Shown here in pieces: positions 15,389 to 28,080 of a stretch of DNA of 64,000 bases. Within the stretch, counting starts at the first letter, position 1. Every line of letters starts with the position of its first letter. Source of the DNA: Oleomonas cavernae (GTDB lineage: Bacteria > Pseudomonadota > Alphaproteobacteria > Zavarziniales > Zavarziniaceae); assembly GCF_003590945.1 (NCBI RefSeq), contig NZ_QYUK01000011.1, positions 2,570,001 to 2,634,000 of the forward strand, written 5' to 3'. The position numbers and the translations under genes are program-made. The notes beneath the pieces are model-generated. The model had not been told where the DNA came from. It saw nothing but the letters and a program-made list of their open reading frames with translations, and did not search any database.

Positions 15389-18300
15389 TCGCCCGCCTGG
15401 TCGCCTGGTCCAGCCGCAACCTGTTCCTGGTGCTGTTCGTCACCGCCTTTGCCGTCGGCGCCGGCATCTGGGCGGTGCGCTCGACACCGCTCGACGCCAT
15501 TCCCGACCTCTCCGACACCCAGGTCATCGTCTATACCGAGATGCCGGGCCAATCGCCCCAGGTGATCGAAGACCAGGTCACCTATCCCCTGACCACGGCG
15601 CTGCTCAGCGTGCCCAGATCCAAGGCGGTGCGCGGCTTCTCCTATTTCGGCGTGTCCTTCGTCTATATCGTCTTCGAGGACGGCACCGACATCTATTGGG
15701 CGCGCAGCCGGGTGCTCGAATACCTCAACGGCGTGGCCGCGAAGCTGCCCGCCGACGTGACGCCGACGCTGGGCCCGGATGCCACCGGGGTGGGCTGGAT
15801 CTATCAGTATGTCGTCCAGAGCGACCGGGAATCGCTGGTCGAGCTGCGTGCCTTGCAGGATTGGGACCTGCGCTACCGCCTCGCCGCCACGCCGGGCGTT
15901 GCCGAAGTGGCGAGCGTGGGCGGTTACGTCCGCCAGTATCAGATCGTGGTCGATCCCGTGCGCCTGCGCAGCTATGGCCTGACCCTGGCCGAGGTGCGCG
16001 ATGCGGTGCGTGCCAGCAGCAACGAGACCGGCGGCCGTGTAATCGAGATGGCCGAGACCGAATTCATCCTGCGCGGGCGCGGCTATGTCACCGGCCTGGC
16101 CGACCTCGAACGGGTGATGCTCAAGGCGGTGAACGGCACGCCGGTGTTTGTGCGGGATGTCGCGCGGGTCGAACTGGGCCCCGACGAGCGCCGCGGCGTC
16201 GCCGAGTTGAACGGCCAGGGCGAAGCGGTCAGCGGCATCGTGATCCAGCGCGACGGCGAGAACGCACTCGACGTCATCAGGCGGGTGAAGGCCAAGCTCG
16301 AAGATGCCAAGGCGAGCCTCCCGCCGGGGACGGTAATCACCCCGGTCTACGACCGCTCGGAACTGATCGAGCGGGCGATCGACACCCTGCGGCGGACCCT
16401 GATCGAGGAAAGCGCCGTGGTGGCGCTGGTCTGCCTGATCTTCCTGCTGCATGTCCGAAGCGCCCTGGTGGCGATCCTGATGCTGCCGGTGGGGGTGCTG
16501 ATCGCCTTCCTGGTCATGCGCCTGCTGGGGGTGAGTTCGAACATCATGAGCCTGGGCGGCATTGCGATCGCCATCGGCGCCATGGTGGATGCGGCGATCG
16601 TGATGATCGAGAATGCCCACAAGCAGCTCGAGCGCAGCCCGGACGAGCCCCGTCTCCAGGTCCTGGTCCGCGCCGCGGCGGAAGTGGGCCCGGCCCTGTT
16701 CTTCAGCCTGCTCATCATCACCGTCTCGTTCCTGCCGGTGTTTACGCTCGAAGCCCAGGAGGGCCGGCTATTCCGCCCGCTCGCCTTCACCAAGACCTTC
16801 GCCATGGCGGCGGCGGCCTTCCTGTCGGTGACCCTGGTCCCCGCCCTCATGGTGCTGTTCGTGCGCGGGCGCATCCTTCCCGAACGGCGCAACCCGATCA
16901 ACCGGGCCCTGATCTGGCTCTACCGGCCGATCATCGCCACGGTGCTGCGCGTCAAGGGGCTGACGATCGTGCTCGCCCTGCTGGTCATGGCAACCGCCAT
17001 CGTGCCGCTGCGCCAGATCGGCAGCGAGTTCATGCCCAAGCTGAACGAAGGCACCCTCCTGTTCATGCCGGTAACCTTGCCGGGCATCTCGATCACCGCG
17101 GCGAGCCAGTTGCTGCAAACCCAGGACCGTATCCTGGCGGGTTTCCCCGAGGTCGCCTCGGTCCTCGGCAAGGCCGGCCGGGCCAATACCGCCACCGACC
17201 CGGCGCCCATGGAGATGACCGAGACCGTGATCACCCTGAAACCGGAAAGCGAATGGCGGCCGGGCATGACCCTGGACGCCCTGATCGACGAAATGAACCG
17301 GGCTGTCACCTTCCCGGGCGTGAGCAATGCCTGGACCATGCCGATCAGCGCCCGCATCGACATGCTTTCGACCGGCATCCGCACGCCGGTGGGGGTGAAG
17401 ATCTATGGCCAGGACCTGGGCGAGATCGAACGCCTGGCCGGCCAAGTCGAGGCGATCGTGCGCGAGGTGCCGGGCACCACCAGCGCCTTTGCCGAACGGG
17501 TCACCGGCGCCTATTACCTCGACATCGTGCCCGACCGCGAGGCGCTGGCACGCTACGGCGTGTCCATCGAACAGTTCCAGGACACGATCCGCTCGGCCCT
17601 GGGGGGCGAGACCGTGGCGACCACGGTAGAAGGGCGACGGCGCTTCACCGTCAATGTCCGCTACCCCCGCGACCTGCGCTCGGACCCGTCGGCCATCGCT
17701 ACCGAGGTGCTGGTCGAAGGCGCGTCGGGGTTGAAGATCCCGCTGGGGGCCGTGGCACGCCTGGAAACCGCTCAGGGGCCTTCGACCATCCGTACCGAGA
17801 ATGCCCAGCTCGCCGCCTATGTCTTTATCGACATGCGCGGGCGCGATATCGGCGGCTATGTGCGGGAAGCCCGCCGGGCGGTGGCGGACCGCCTGCACCT
17901 GCCGCCGGGGTACCGGATCGAGTGGAGCGGCCAGTTCGAGTATCTCGAACGGGCACAAGCCCGCCTGACGATCGTGGTGCCGGTCACCCTGGCGATCATT
18001 TTCGTGCTGCTGTACCTCAATTTCGGGCGCCTGACCGAGACGCTGATCGTCATGCTCTCGGTGCCCTTCTCGCTGGTCGGCGGGTTGTGGCTGATGGCCT
18101 GGCTGGGCTTCAACATGAGCGTCGCGGTGGCGGTCGGCTTCATCGCCCTGGCCGGCGTTGCGGCGCAGACCGGCGTGGTCATGCTGATCTACCTGGACAA
18201 TGCGCTGGGCGCCATCCGCGAACGGCGCCAGGCCGAGGGCATGCGGCTGACGCGCGAGGATGTCCATGCCGCCGTGATCGAGGGCGCGGTCGAACGGGTC

Positions 18301-18567
18301 AGGCCGAAAGCCATGACCGTCGCCGCGATCCTCGCCGGTCTCCTGCCGCTGCTGTGGGCGCACGGCACCGGTTCAAAGGTGATGCAACGCATCGCGGTGC
18401 CGATGATCGGGGGCATGGCGTCGTCCGTCGTGCTTACCCTGGTGGTGATCCCGGCGATCTACGCCCTGGTCAAATCCTGGGGCGTCGGGGCGGCCGGCGT
18501 CAGGCCGTCGGCACCTGCTGGAAGCCCGGCCCCGCCGGGGCGTCGGCCGGGACCTGGTCGATCCTGA
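15385..18567 (+). CDS. Heavy-metal efflux RND pump (CusA/CzcA family)
   Basis: A 1060-residue inner-membrane proton-driven pump of the HME-RND family. The N-terminus shows the first transmembrane helix and the DAIPDLSDTQVIVYTE motif of CzcA/CusA proteins; AIAIGAMVDAAIVMIENAHK is the helix-4 proton-relay signature of the heavy-metal class. Two large periplasmic loops flank two sets of transmembrane helices. The CusB partner precedes it with a four-base overlap. The last 25 or so residues are Pro/Gly/Arg-rich, lie beyond the usual family end, and are encoded by DNA shared with the convergent acylphosphatase gene. Confidence 0.92.
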   Translation: MIARLVAWSSRNLFLVLFVTAFAVGAGIWAVRSTPLDAIPDLSDTQVIVYTEMPGQSPQVIEDQVTYPLTTALLSVPRSKAVRGFSYFGVSFVYIVFEDGTDIYWARSRVLEYLNGVAAKLPADVTPTLGPDATGVGWIYQYVVQSDRESLVELRALQDWDLRYRLAATPGVAEVASVGGYVRQYQIVVDPVRLRSYGLTLAEVRDAVRASSNETGGRVIEMAETEFILRGRGYVTGLADLERVMLKAVNGTPVFVRDVARVELGPDERRGVAELNGQGEAVSGIVIQRDGENALDVIRRVKAKLEDAKASLPPGTVITPVYDRSELIERAIDTLRRTLIEESAVVALVCLIFLLHVRSALVAILMLPVGVLIAFLVMRLLGVSSNIMSLGGIAIAIGAMVDAAIVMIENAHKQLERSPDEPRLQVLVRAAAEVGPALFFSLLIITVSFLPVFTLEAQEGRLFRPLAFTKTFAMAAAAFLSVTLVPALMVLFVRGRILPERRNPINRALIWLYRPIIATVLRVKGLTIVLALLVMATAIVPLRQIGSEFMPKLNEGTLLFMPVTLPGISITAASQLLQTQDRILAGFPEVASVLGKAGRANTATDPAPMEMTETVITLKPESEWRPGMTLDALIDEMNRAVTFPGVSNAWTMPISARIDMLSTGIRTPVGVKIYGQDLGEIERLAGQVEAIVREVPGTTSAFAERVTGAYYLDIVPDREALARYGVSIEQFQDTIRSALGGETVATTVEGRRRFTVNVRYPRDLRSDPSAIATEVLVEGASGLKIPLGAVARLETAQGPSTIRTENAQLAAYVFIDMRGRDIGGYVREARRAVADRLHLPPGYRIEWSGQFEYLERAQARLTIVVPVTLAIIFVLLYLNFGRLTETLIVMLSVPFSLVGGLWLMAWLGFNMSVAVAVGFIALAGVAAQTGVVMLIYLDNALGAIRERRQAEGMRLTREDVHAAVIEGAVERVRPKAMTVAAILAGLLPLLWAHGTGSKVMQRIAVPMIGGMASSVVLTLVVIPAIYALVKSWGVGAAGVRPSAPAGSPAPPGRRPGPGRS

Positions 18568-18775
18568 TCACGTCGGCAAAGGCAGGCCCGTGGCGGCAAC
18601 GTTCGACGAGCGTCGCCACGGCCTCGGCCGGGCCGCTGGCCAGCAGTTCGACCGTGCCGTCGCGCCGGTTGCGGACCCAGCCGGCCAGCCCCAGGCGCCT
18701 TGCCTCGCCCACCGCCCAGGCGCGGTAGCCGACACCCTGCACGCGGCCGTGGATGATCAGGCGTAGCGTTTCCAT
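18500..18775 (-). CDS. acyP: Acylphosphatase
   Basis: A 91-residue enzyme hydrolysing acyl phosphates. The phosphate loop is GRVQGVGYRAW with the catalytic Arg18; the catalytic Asn36 is in GWVRNRRDG. Length and motifs match the family. Its 3' end overlaps the 3' end of the cusA-like gene by 68 bases on the opposite strand. The gene starts 56 bases beyond the pccA stop on the same strand, with a hairpin between them. Confidence 0.9.
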   Translation of the reverse strand: METLRLIIHGRVQGVGYRAWAVGEARRLGLAGWVRNRRDGTVELLASGPAEAVATLVERCRHGPAFADVIRIDQVPADAPAGPGFQQVPTA

Positions 18776-18793
18776 GCTATCACCCCATCGGTT

Positions 18794-18823
18794 ACCCTCT
18801 CCACCCTTCAGGGCGGAGAGGGT
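18794..18823. terminator. Hairpin after pccA, partial copy of the CCCTCTCC repeat
   Basis: ACCCTCTCC (18794-18802) pairs with GGAGAGGGT (18815-18823) around a short GC-rich loop. It lies eight bases beyond the pccA stop and before acyP. The arms match the terminal hairpin of the larger repeats at 27616-28006 and 30813-30952, so it appears to be a fragment of that family now positioned as a terminator. Confidence 0.6.
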
Positions 18824-18830
18824 TCCGGGT

Positions 18831-20831
<2,001 letters not shown>

Positions 20832-20852
20832 CTGTTTACTCACCAGCCGTCG

Positions 20853-22385
<1,533 letters not shown>

Positions 22386-22440
22386 CAGACCCCCTGGAGC
22401 CGCACCGCGACGGCAGCGGCGACTCGGTCCAATTAAATGA

Positions 22441-22457
22441 CGTCTTAAAACAAGACG
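22441..22457. promoter_or_regulatory. Inverted repeat upstream of pccB
   Basis: CGTCTT, five-base AAAAC spacer, AAGACG, in an AT-rich pocket (ATTAAATGACGTC...) of the 246-bp gap between pccB and the ATP12 gene. The position about 55 bases before the pccB ATG fits an operator or promoter element. Nothing else is recognisable in this gap. Confidence 0.4.
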
Positions 22458-22631
22458 GTGTGAACCTGCGGCAGGCGGCCCAAGCCTTCTACCGCAGACG
22501 CGAAGGACCGGGGTCTCCTATCACCATTCCGCGCGAGGTTCCAGTCCATCGGATAGGGGTATTGGACGCGATTTGGCGCCGCCCGGGCGCGCGCGATCTG
22601 CCGCACTCAGGAAAACGCGGCTTCCACGGGC

Positions 22632-23327
22632 TCAGGCGGCCGCCAGGATCAGGAAGCGATGGGCCGCCTCCAGCTCCGCCTTCATCTTGGCGGTACGGGC
22701 TTCGGCCTCGCTGTCGGCCCCCCACTGGGCGGCCTGGTGGTCTTCGTCCACCCGGCTCGCCGTCCAGGCGTCCTCGAGGCTCAGGAACCCTTCCGCCACG
22801 GCCAGGCCCAGCAGCAGCGAGCCCAGCATGCTGACCATGGTGTGCAGGGCCGCCAGATCGGCATCCGGGCGCCAGGCCAGGGCCGCGCGCAGGCGTTCGG
22901 CCACCTCGTCTGGCTGGCGCACGGGCATCAGGCCGGTCGTCACCTTCAGGTGAATGTCGAAGCGGCCCCGCGCCCATTCGATCACCGGGTCCCAGCACGC
23001 GGCCTGGCGCCGCGCCAATTCGAGCGGCACCTCGACGCGGTAGCAGACAAGGTCGGAACCGCCCCAGCCGGTCAGTTCCTCCACGACCTCGTCACGCAGG
23101 TCCTGCACCCGGTCGATCGCGGTATTGGCAAAGCGGGTCAGGATCAGCACCTGGGGGTCGAATTCCGGCCCCAGCGCATCCCATTCACCGGCGATCGCCT
23201 CGGCCAGCGGCCGCTTGGGCACGATCAGCAAGCGCTTGGCCGGGGTGCGCATGGGCTTGCCATCCAGGGCCACCGCGAACCCGTCCGCCTGCTCGACCAC
23301 CACCGCCTGCTTCCAGAAGCGTTTCAT
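22632..23327 (-). CDS. ATP12 family F1-ATPase assembly chaperone
   Basis: A 231-residue protein of the ATP12 family, which in alphaproteobacteria and mitochondria helps assemble the F1 alpha subunit. Typical marks are the N-terminal WKQAVVVEQADGFAVALDGKP segment given in part, the RFANTAIDRV motif and SDLVCYRVEVP with the WDP that follows. Its ATG overlaps the stop of the pseudouridine synthase gene (ATGA), so the two are translationally coupled. Presence of this family supports an alphaproteobacterial host. Confidence 0.88.
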   Translation of the reverse strand: MKRFWKQAVVVEQADGFAVALDGKPMRTPAKRLLIVPKRPLAEAIAGEWDALGPEFDPQVLILTRFANTAIDRVQDLRDEVVEELTGWGGSDLVCYRVEVPLELARRQAACWDPVIEWARGRFDIHLKVTTGLMPVRQPDEVAERLRAALAWRPDADLAALHTMVSMLGSLLLGLAVAEGFLSLEDAWTASRVDEDHQAAQWGADSEAEARTAKMKAELEAAHRFLILAAA

Positions 23328-24343
23328 TCATCCAATTCCGCGAACACGTCGTCGCCGTCCCGCTCCTCGAAGCCGAACATCTTGAAACTCTCGGCCATGT
23401 GGGGCGCCAGGGGTGCCTTCACCCGCAGCCGGCCGCCGGCGGGATGGGCGATGTCGATCGACCGGGCATGGAGATGCAGCTTGCGGCTGACCCCGCCGGT
23501 CAGGAACGCCTCGGCCCCGCCATACTTGCCGTCGCCCACGATCGGGGTGCCCAGGAACGCCGCATGGGCGCGCAGCTGGTGGGTGCGCCCGGTCAGCGGC
23601 CGCATGGCTATCCAGGCCACCTTCTGGGCGGCATGTTCGACCACGGCGTAATAGGTTACCGCCTTCTTGGCGTCGTCATCTTCCTCGCGGTCCTGCGCCA
23701 ACACCGTGCGCATCTTCTCATGCCCCGACGGGCCGTCCTTCATCAGGGCCAGGTCGATCTTGCCGCGCATCGGCTTAGGGGTGCCGGCGGTCAGTGCCCA
23801 ATAGGTCTTGACCGCGTCGCGCGCCCGAAACGACTTGGTCAGGGCCGCCGCGGCCAGGCGGGTGCGCGCCAGCACCAGCACGCCCGAGGTATCCTTGTCG
23901 AGACGATGGACGATGCGCGGCCGCTCGGTCCCGTCGAAGATCAGGCCATCGAGGGCCGCATCGAGATGGGCATCGTCCAGGCCGCTGCCGCCCTGCACGG
24001 CAAGGCCGGCCGGCTTGTTGACGACGATGACGTCCTGGTCGCGGTGGATGATCGCCCGGCGCAGCGCCTCGGCAATCTCCAGCACCTTGGGCGACATGCC
24101 CTTGGCGGCGGCGGTCTCCCTGCCGGGCTTGGGCGCCTCGCCCAGGGGCGGCACGCGAATCTCGTCGCCGGTCGCGACGTGATCGGCCGCCTTCACCCGC
24201 CCGCCGTTGACCCGGATCTGGCCGGTCCGCAACAATTTCTCCAGACGGCCATGGCTCAAGGCGGGGAAGTGCCGCTTGAACCAGCGGTCCAGCCGCATTT
24301 CGGTGTCGGCCGCTTCGACCTTGCGAATCTCGACGCTGCTCAT
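23324..24343 (-). CDS. RluA-family rRNA pseudouridine synthase
   Basis: A 339-residue enzyme with an N-terminal S4 RNA-binding domain (MRLDRWFKRHFPALSHGRLEK, in part) and the catalytic RluA domain with HRLDKDTSGVL, whose Asp attacks uridine. GRTHQLRAHAAFLGTPIVGD is the second family motif. It isomerises specific uridines, probably in 23S rRNA like RluC. Start: MSSVEIRK at 24343; ATG at 24355, which overlaps the crcB stop, is an alternative. It sits in a crcB-rluA-ATP12 operon. Confidence 0.88.
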   Translation of the reverse strand: MSSVEIRKVEAADTEMRLDRWFKRHFPALSHGRLEKLLRTGQIRVNGGRVKAADHVATGDEIRVPPLGEAPKPGRETAAAKGMSPKVLEIAEALRRAIIHRDQDVIVVNKPAGLAVQGGSGLDDAHLDAALDGLIFDGTERPRIVHRLDKDTSGVLVLARTRLAAAALTKSFRARDAVKTYWALTAGTPKPMRGKIDLALMKDGPSGHEKMRTVLAQDREEDDDAKKAVTYYAVVEHAAQKVAWIAMRPLTGRTHQLRAHAAFLGTPIVGDGKYGGAEAFLTGGVSRKLHLHARSIDIAHPAGGRLRVKAPLAPHMAESFKMFGFEERDGDDVFAELDE

Positions 24344-24347
24344 GCCG

Positions 24348-24722
24348 CTACCCATGGCCGGCTGAGGACGAACCCGCGACGACCCCAACCAGAGAAAGAA
24401 ATACCGACCCCAGGACATAGCCTGCTGCGGCCATGGTTTCACCCCGGGTCCACAGGCTGTAGGCATCGAGCGAGAAGGCCGAAAAGGTGGTGAAGCCGCC
24501 CAGGATGCCGGTCAGCAGGAACAGCCGCCAGGGATCGTCGGCCGGCCGCTCGACCAGCAGGCCGGCCAGCACGCCCATGGCGGTACAGCCCAGCAGATTC
24601 ACGGCAAAGGTGCCCCACGGAAACCCCGCCCCGAACAAGGCCTGGCACAGCCGCGTGACACCCAGGCGCGCCACCGATCCGATCGCGCCACCGACCGCCA
24701 CGGCGACATAGCTACCCCACAT
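24348..24722 (-). CDS. crcB: Fluoride exporter CrcB
   Basis: A 124-residue four-helix membrane protein of typical CrcB/Fluc length. Motifs include [10 protein letters not shown] near the N-terminus, [11 protein letters not shown] and the [11 protein letters not shown] segment that lines the fluoride pathway. It lowers cytoplasmic fluoride as a dual-topology dimer. MWGSYVAV at 24722 is the best start by length; ATG at 24743 is possible. The upstream gap to the divergent chemoreceptor shows no fluoride riboswitch that I can recognise. Confidence 0.88.
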   Translation of the reverse strand: MWGSYVAVAVGGAIGSVARLGVTRLCQALFGAGFPWGTFAVNLLGCTAMGVLAGLLVERPADDPWRLFLLTGILGGFTTFSAFSLDAYSLWTRGETMAAAGYVLGSVFLSLVGVVAGSSSAGHG

Positions 24723-24822
24723 CAAAAGAAACCTCGCCGCCATCCCAAACAGGAGGACCAAGGTTACCCGAAATTTACTCTTGGACGGCAACCTTGCCCA
24801 AACGCAGGGAAGAAAGCGCCCC

Positions 24823-26997
24823 ATGTCCATTCAGCGCAAGTTGATTTTGCTTCTGTCCGCCTTCGGGCTCGTGCCGGCAGCCGTGCTGTTCGCGATCTAT
24901 CTTTCCGGCGAAGGCGATTCCCGCGCCGCCCTCTACGGCCGCTTCCGCAACCTGGCCAGCGAGATGACCGACGCGGTCGATCGCACCCTGGCCGAGCGCT
25001 ATGGCGACGTCCAGGCCTTCGGCCTCAACACCGCCGCCTATGATGCCGACAACTGGGGCAATGCCGAGATGGGCAACCCGCTGACCGACGCCATCAATGG
25101 CTATGTCCAGGCCTACGGCATCTACGACCTGATGCTGCTGGTCGATACCGAAGGCACGGTGATCGGGGTCAACACCCGCAACGCCAAGGGTGAGGACATC
25201 GACACGCTGGGCCTGCTGGGCAAGAGTTTCGCCGAGGCGAGCTGGTTCAAGGGCGTGACCCAGCGCCGGTTCCTGGAAGGGCGCGACGGCCTGACCGGCA
25301 CCTATGTCGAAGGCCCCGCCTTCGTGCCGGAAGTCGCCGCCGTCACCAAGGGCGACGGCTATTCCCTGATCTTCGCCGCCCCGTTCCGGCCGCCGGGCAC
25401 GCCGATCATCGGCGCCTGGATCAACTTCGCCAACCTGTCCTTCGTCGAAGGCTCGGTCGAGGAATTCTACAAGCATCTGGCCCAGGACGGCCTGCCGTCG
25501 GCCGAGCTGACCATGGTCGACGCTCAAGGCCGCGTCATCATCGACTATACCCCTGCCCGCACCGGCGGCACCTACGTCCGCGACCCCGCGGTGGTGGGCA
25601 AGCGCGATCTGTCGGGTGACGCGGCCGTGGCGCGGGCGATCGGCGGCGAAGGCGGTGCCGTCGTGGACAGCGGGCAAATCGTCGGCTTTGCCCATGCCGA
25701 AGGCGCCAACCGCTTTCCGGGGCTGGGCTGGTCGTCGATGATCCGGGTCGATGCGACCCAGGTCTTCGCCAGCCTGGACCGCTTGAAACTGCTGATGATT
25801 CTTGCCCTGGCGGCTTCCACCCTGCTGATCCTGGGGGCGGGCCTGTGGACCGGGCGCGGTGTCGCCGGGCCGCTGCGCCGCATGGTCGCGGTCATGGGAC
25901 GCCTGGCGACCGGCGACCATGCGGTCGAGATCCCCTCGCGCGAGCGCCGGGACGAGATCGGCGACATGGCCAAGGCGGTCCAGGTCTTCAAGGAGGCCGG
26001 CCTCCAGAACACCCGCCTGGCCGCGGAAAGCGAGCGCCTGCGTCTGGCCGCCGAGGCCGAGCGCGAGCGCCAGCGCGAGGCCGAACATGCCGCCGAGGCT
26101 GCCCGCCATGACGCCGAGACCCGCCAGCGCCAGCAGGCCGAACGGCAGCGACGGCATGAAATGGAAGCTTTGGCCCAGGCCTTCGAAGCGACGGTGAAGG
26201 GTGTGGTCGACGCCGTCTCGTCCGCGGCCGGCGAATTGCAGGCCAGTGCCGCACAGATGTCCGACACCGCCGACGGCACCAGCCATCAGGCCAGCATCGT
26301 TGCCGCGGCGGCCGAACAGGCGACGGTCAATGTCCAGACCGTGGCCACCGCGGCCGAGGAACTGTCAGCCTCGGTGCGCGAAATCGCCCGGCGCGTGTCA
26401 CAGTCCGCGCAGACCGCGTCGCTGGCTGTGCGCGAGGCCGACAGCACCAACGAGACGGTGCGCAGCCTGGCCCTGTCGGCCAACGAGATCGGCGCCGTGG
26501 TGCAGTTGATCACCGCGATCGCCAACCAGACCAACCTGCTGGCGCTCAACGCGACGATCGAGGCCGCCCGGGCGGGCGAGGCCGGCAAGGGCTTCGCCGT
26601 GGTCGCCGCCGAGGTGAAGAACCTGGCCAACCAGACCGCCAAGGCGACCGAGGAGATCGGCGCCAAGGTCCAGATGATCCAGGCCCAGACCGACCAGGCC
26701 GTCACCGCCATCGGCAGCATCAGCCGCACCATCGGCACCATCAGCGAGATCGCCACCGGCATCGCCGGCGCGGTCGAACAGCAAGGTGCCGCCACGGCCG
26801 AAATCGCCCGCAACGTCGCCGAGGCCGCCCAGGGCACCGCCCAGGTTTCGGGCACCATCGTCACGGTTCAGACCGCCGCGACCGAGACCGGCCACAGCGC
26901 CGGCGGGGTCCTGGACGCCGCCGCCGACCTCGCCCGCCAATCGGCCATGCTGGAACAGGAAGTCGACCGCTTCATCACCCGCGTCCGCGCGGCATAA
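24823..26997 (+). CDS. Methyl-accepting chemotaxis protein
   Basis: A 724-residue transmembrane receptor. TM1 is [21 protein letters not shown] (near 7-27), followed by a periplasmic sensor of about 300 residues that looks Cache-like, TM2 ([20 protein letters not shown], near 325-345), a HAMP domain, a highly charged Glu/Arg/Gln coiled coil, and the cytoplasmic signalling domain with the hairpin tip [18 protein letters not shown]. It should signal through CheA/CheW to the flagella. ATG at 24823 follows AGGGA. Ligand is unknown. Located between crcB and rarA, genes usually close together in relatives, so it looks like an insertion. Confidence 0.92.
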   Translation: MSIQRKLILLLSAFGLVPAAVLFAIYLSGEGDSRAALYGRFRNLASEMTDAVDRTLAERYGDVQAFGLNTAAYDADNWGNAEMGNPLTDAINGYVQAYGIYDLMLLVDTEGTVIGVNTRNAKGEDIDTLGLLGKSFAEASWFKGVTQRRFLEGRDGLTGTYVEGPAFVPEVAAVTKGDGYSLIFAAPFRPPGTPIIGAWINFANLSFVEGSVEEFYKHLAQDGLPSAELTMVDAQGRVIIDYTPARTGGTYVRDPAVVGKRDLSGDAAVARAIGGEGGAVVDSGQIVGFAHAEGANRFPGLGWSSMIRVDATQVFASLDRLKLLMILALAASTLLILGAGLWTGRGVAGPLRRMVAVMGRLATGDHAVEIPSRERRDEIGDMAKAVQVFKEAGLQNTRLAAESERLRLAAEAERERQREAEHAAEAARHDAETRQRQQAERQRRHEMEALAQAFEATVKGVVDAVSSAAGELQASAAQMSDTADGTSHQASIVAAAAEQATVNVQTVATAAEELSASVREIARRVSQSAQTASLAVREADSTNETVRSLALSANEIGAVVQLITAIANQTNLLALNATIEAARAGEAGKGFAVVAAEVKNLANQTAKATEEIGAKVQMIQAQTDQAVTAIGSISRTIGTISEIATGIAGAVEQQGAATAEIARNVAEAAQGTAQVSGTIVTVQTAATETGHSAGGVLDAAADLARQSAMLEQEVDRFITRVRAA

Positions 26998-27024
26998 TCG
27001 GCGGCCCTATCGCCTCGAAGCGCT

Positions 27025-27369
27025 GTGTCGGATAACTTCCAGGGAGGCGCATTTGCGTTACCCGAGAGGCCGGTCATGCGTGAAATCCCGCCATTCAGGC
27101 TCAAGCCCCTCCCGCTCGATGCGGAGGCCGGTGCGCTACCGCCCTTCAAATGGGCAGGCAAAGATATCGGTCATCGCCACCAACTCGGCGGCAAGCCCCA
27201 ATTCTTGCAGGCAGACGAAGTACCGAAATGCACCTGCGGGAAAAGGATGACCTTCTATGCCCAGTTGGACTCAATCAACGATGAGTTCGTGATTGCCGAT
27301 TGCGGCATGATCTACGTCTTCCTTTGCTTCGACTGCTTCGAGACAAAATCCATTGTTCAATCATATTGA
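27025..27369 (+). CDS. Hypothetical cysteine-containing protein (possibly DUF1963/YwqG-related)
   Basis: A 114-residue soluble protein. The segment GHRHQLGGKPQFLQADEVP followed by CTCG (Cys69, Cys71), FYAQLDSINDEF, DCGM (Cys93) and CFDC (Cys101, Cys104) resembles the C-terminal half of DUF1963/YwqG proteins, and the cysteines could bind zinc. If so it is a short version. GTG at 27025 or ATG at 27076 could be the start. GC content drops relative to neighbours by eye. It stands between the chemoreceptor gene and a repeat array. Confidence 0.55.
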   Translation: MSDNFQGGAFALPERPVMREIPPFRLKPLPLDAEAGALPPFKWAGKDIGHRHQLGGKPQFLQADEVPKCTCGKRMTFYAQLDSINDEFVIADCGMIYVFLCFDCFETKSIVQSY

Positions 27370-27615
27370 CGTGGTGAGGCTGTCGGAGGGACAGGTCTCA
27401 TCCTATGCCGGTTCCTGTCCACCGCACCCCCAGAAGGGCGGCGAGAGCTACATGGGATCAACCATGTTGCGTGGTTCGACAGGCTCACCATGAGGAGAAT
27501 CTTTTTGCCAAAAAGACTCGCCTCATGGTGAGCATGTCGAAGGACGCACAGCACCTGTGCCAGCGGCTGCTGATCGGCTTTCGCTGGGATGACGACAACA
27601 GAGCAGCTTTGCTTC

Positions 27616-27752
27616 CCCTCTCCGCCGCTTGGCGTCGGAGAGGGAGGCCCGTTGTGCCAGCAATGGGAGGGTGAGGTGGTCGATGGAAAAGATCACGCTT
27701 TATGCCGACCACCCACCTCACCCAACCCTCTCCCCCTGAAGGGCGGAGAGGG
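27616..27752 (+). repeat. R-type palindromic repeat, copy 1
   Basis: 137 bp bounded by CCCTCTCCGCC and GGCGGAGAGGG. Three nested stems: a left hairpin (CCCTCTCC/GGAGAGGG), a long central stem (GGGTGAGGTGG/CCACCTCACCC) and a right hairpin. Nearly identical in layout to copy 2 and to the copy inside the htrA-like gene. Confidence 0.8.
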
Positions 27753-27868
27753 CTACTTGGGACGAAATTGGTTGCGTGGTTCGACAGGCTCACCATGAGG
27801 AAAGCCTTTCTGCCACAAAGACTCGCCTCATCCTGAGCCTGTCGAAGGACGCACAGCGCCTTTGCTTC

Positions 27869-28006
27869 CCCTCTCCGCCGCTTGCGGGGGAGAGGGAGGG
27901 GCCCGCCGCGAAGCGGTGGGAGGGTGAGGTGGTCGATGGAAAAGATCCCGCTTTATGCCGACCACCCACCTCACCCAACCCTCTCCCCCCTGAAGGGCGG
28001 AGAGGG
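27869..28006 (+). repeat. R-type palindromic repeat, copy 2
   Basis: 138 bp, same ends and same three-stem layout as copy 1; the central segment GAGGTGGTCGATGGAAAAGA and TTTATGCCGACCACCC is shared with copy 1, so these two arose by tandem duplication with flanking D elements. Confidence 0.8.
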
Positions 28007-28080
28007 CTACTTGGGACGAAGCTGGTTGCGTGGTTCGACAGGCTCACCATGTGGAAAGCCTTTGTGCCCGCCCAATACGC

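Larger units (their letters stand above)
27424..28054. repeat. Tandem array of composite palindromic repeats
   Basis: The 711-bp gap from 27370 to 28080 holds no convincing gene but a repeated unit. Each full unit has an R part of about 137 bp, beginning CCCTCTCCGCC and ending GGCGGAGAGGG, then CTACTTGGGACGAA..TGGTTGCGTGG, then a D part, TTCGACAGGCTCACCATGAGG with an inverted partner. Partial R at about 27424-27447; D1 27475-27541; R1 27616-27752; D2 27780-27846; R2 27869-28006; half D3 28034-28054. R1 and R2 ends are 254 bases apart. Confidence 0.85.

Noticed and set aside
24723-24822. Fluoride riboswitch before crcB
   Set aside because: I could not find the GGCGATGG...CGCC core or its pseudoknot partner in the leader.
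27424-28054. Possible CRISPR array
   Set aside because: Repeats are long, themselves palindromic and joined by conserved rather than unique spacers; no cas genes nearby.
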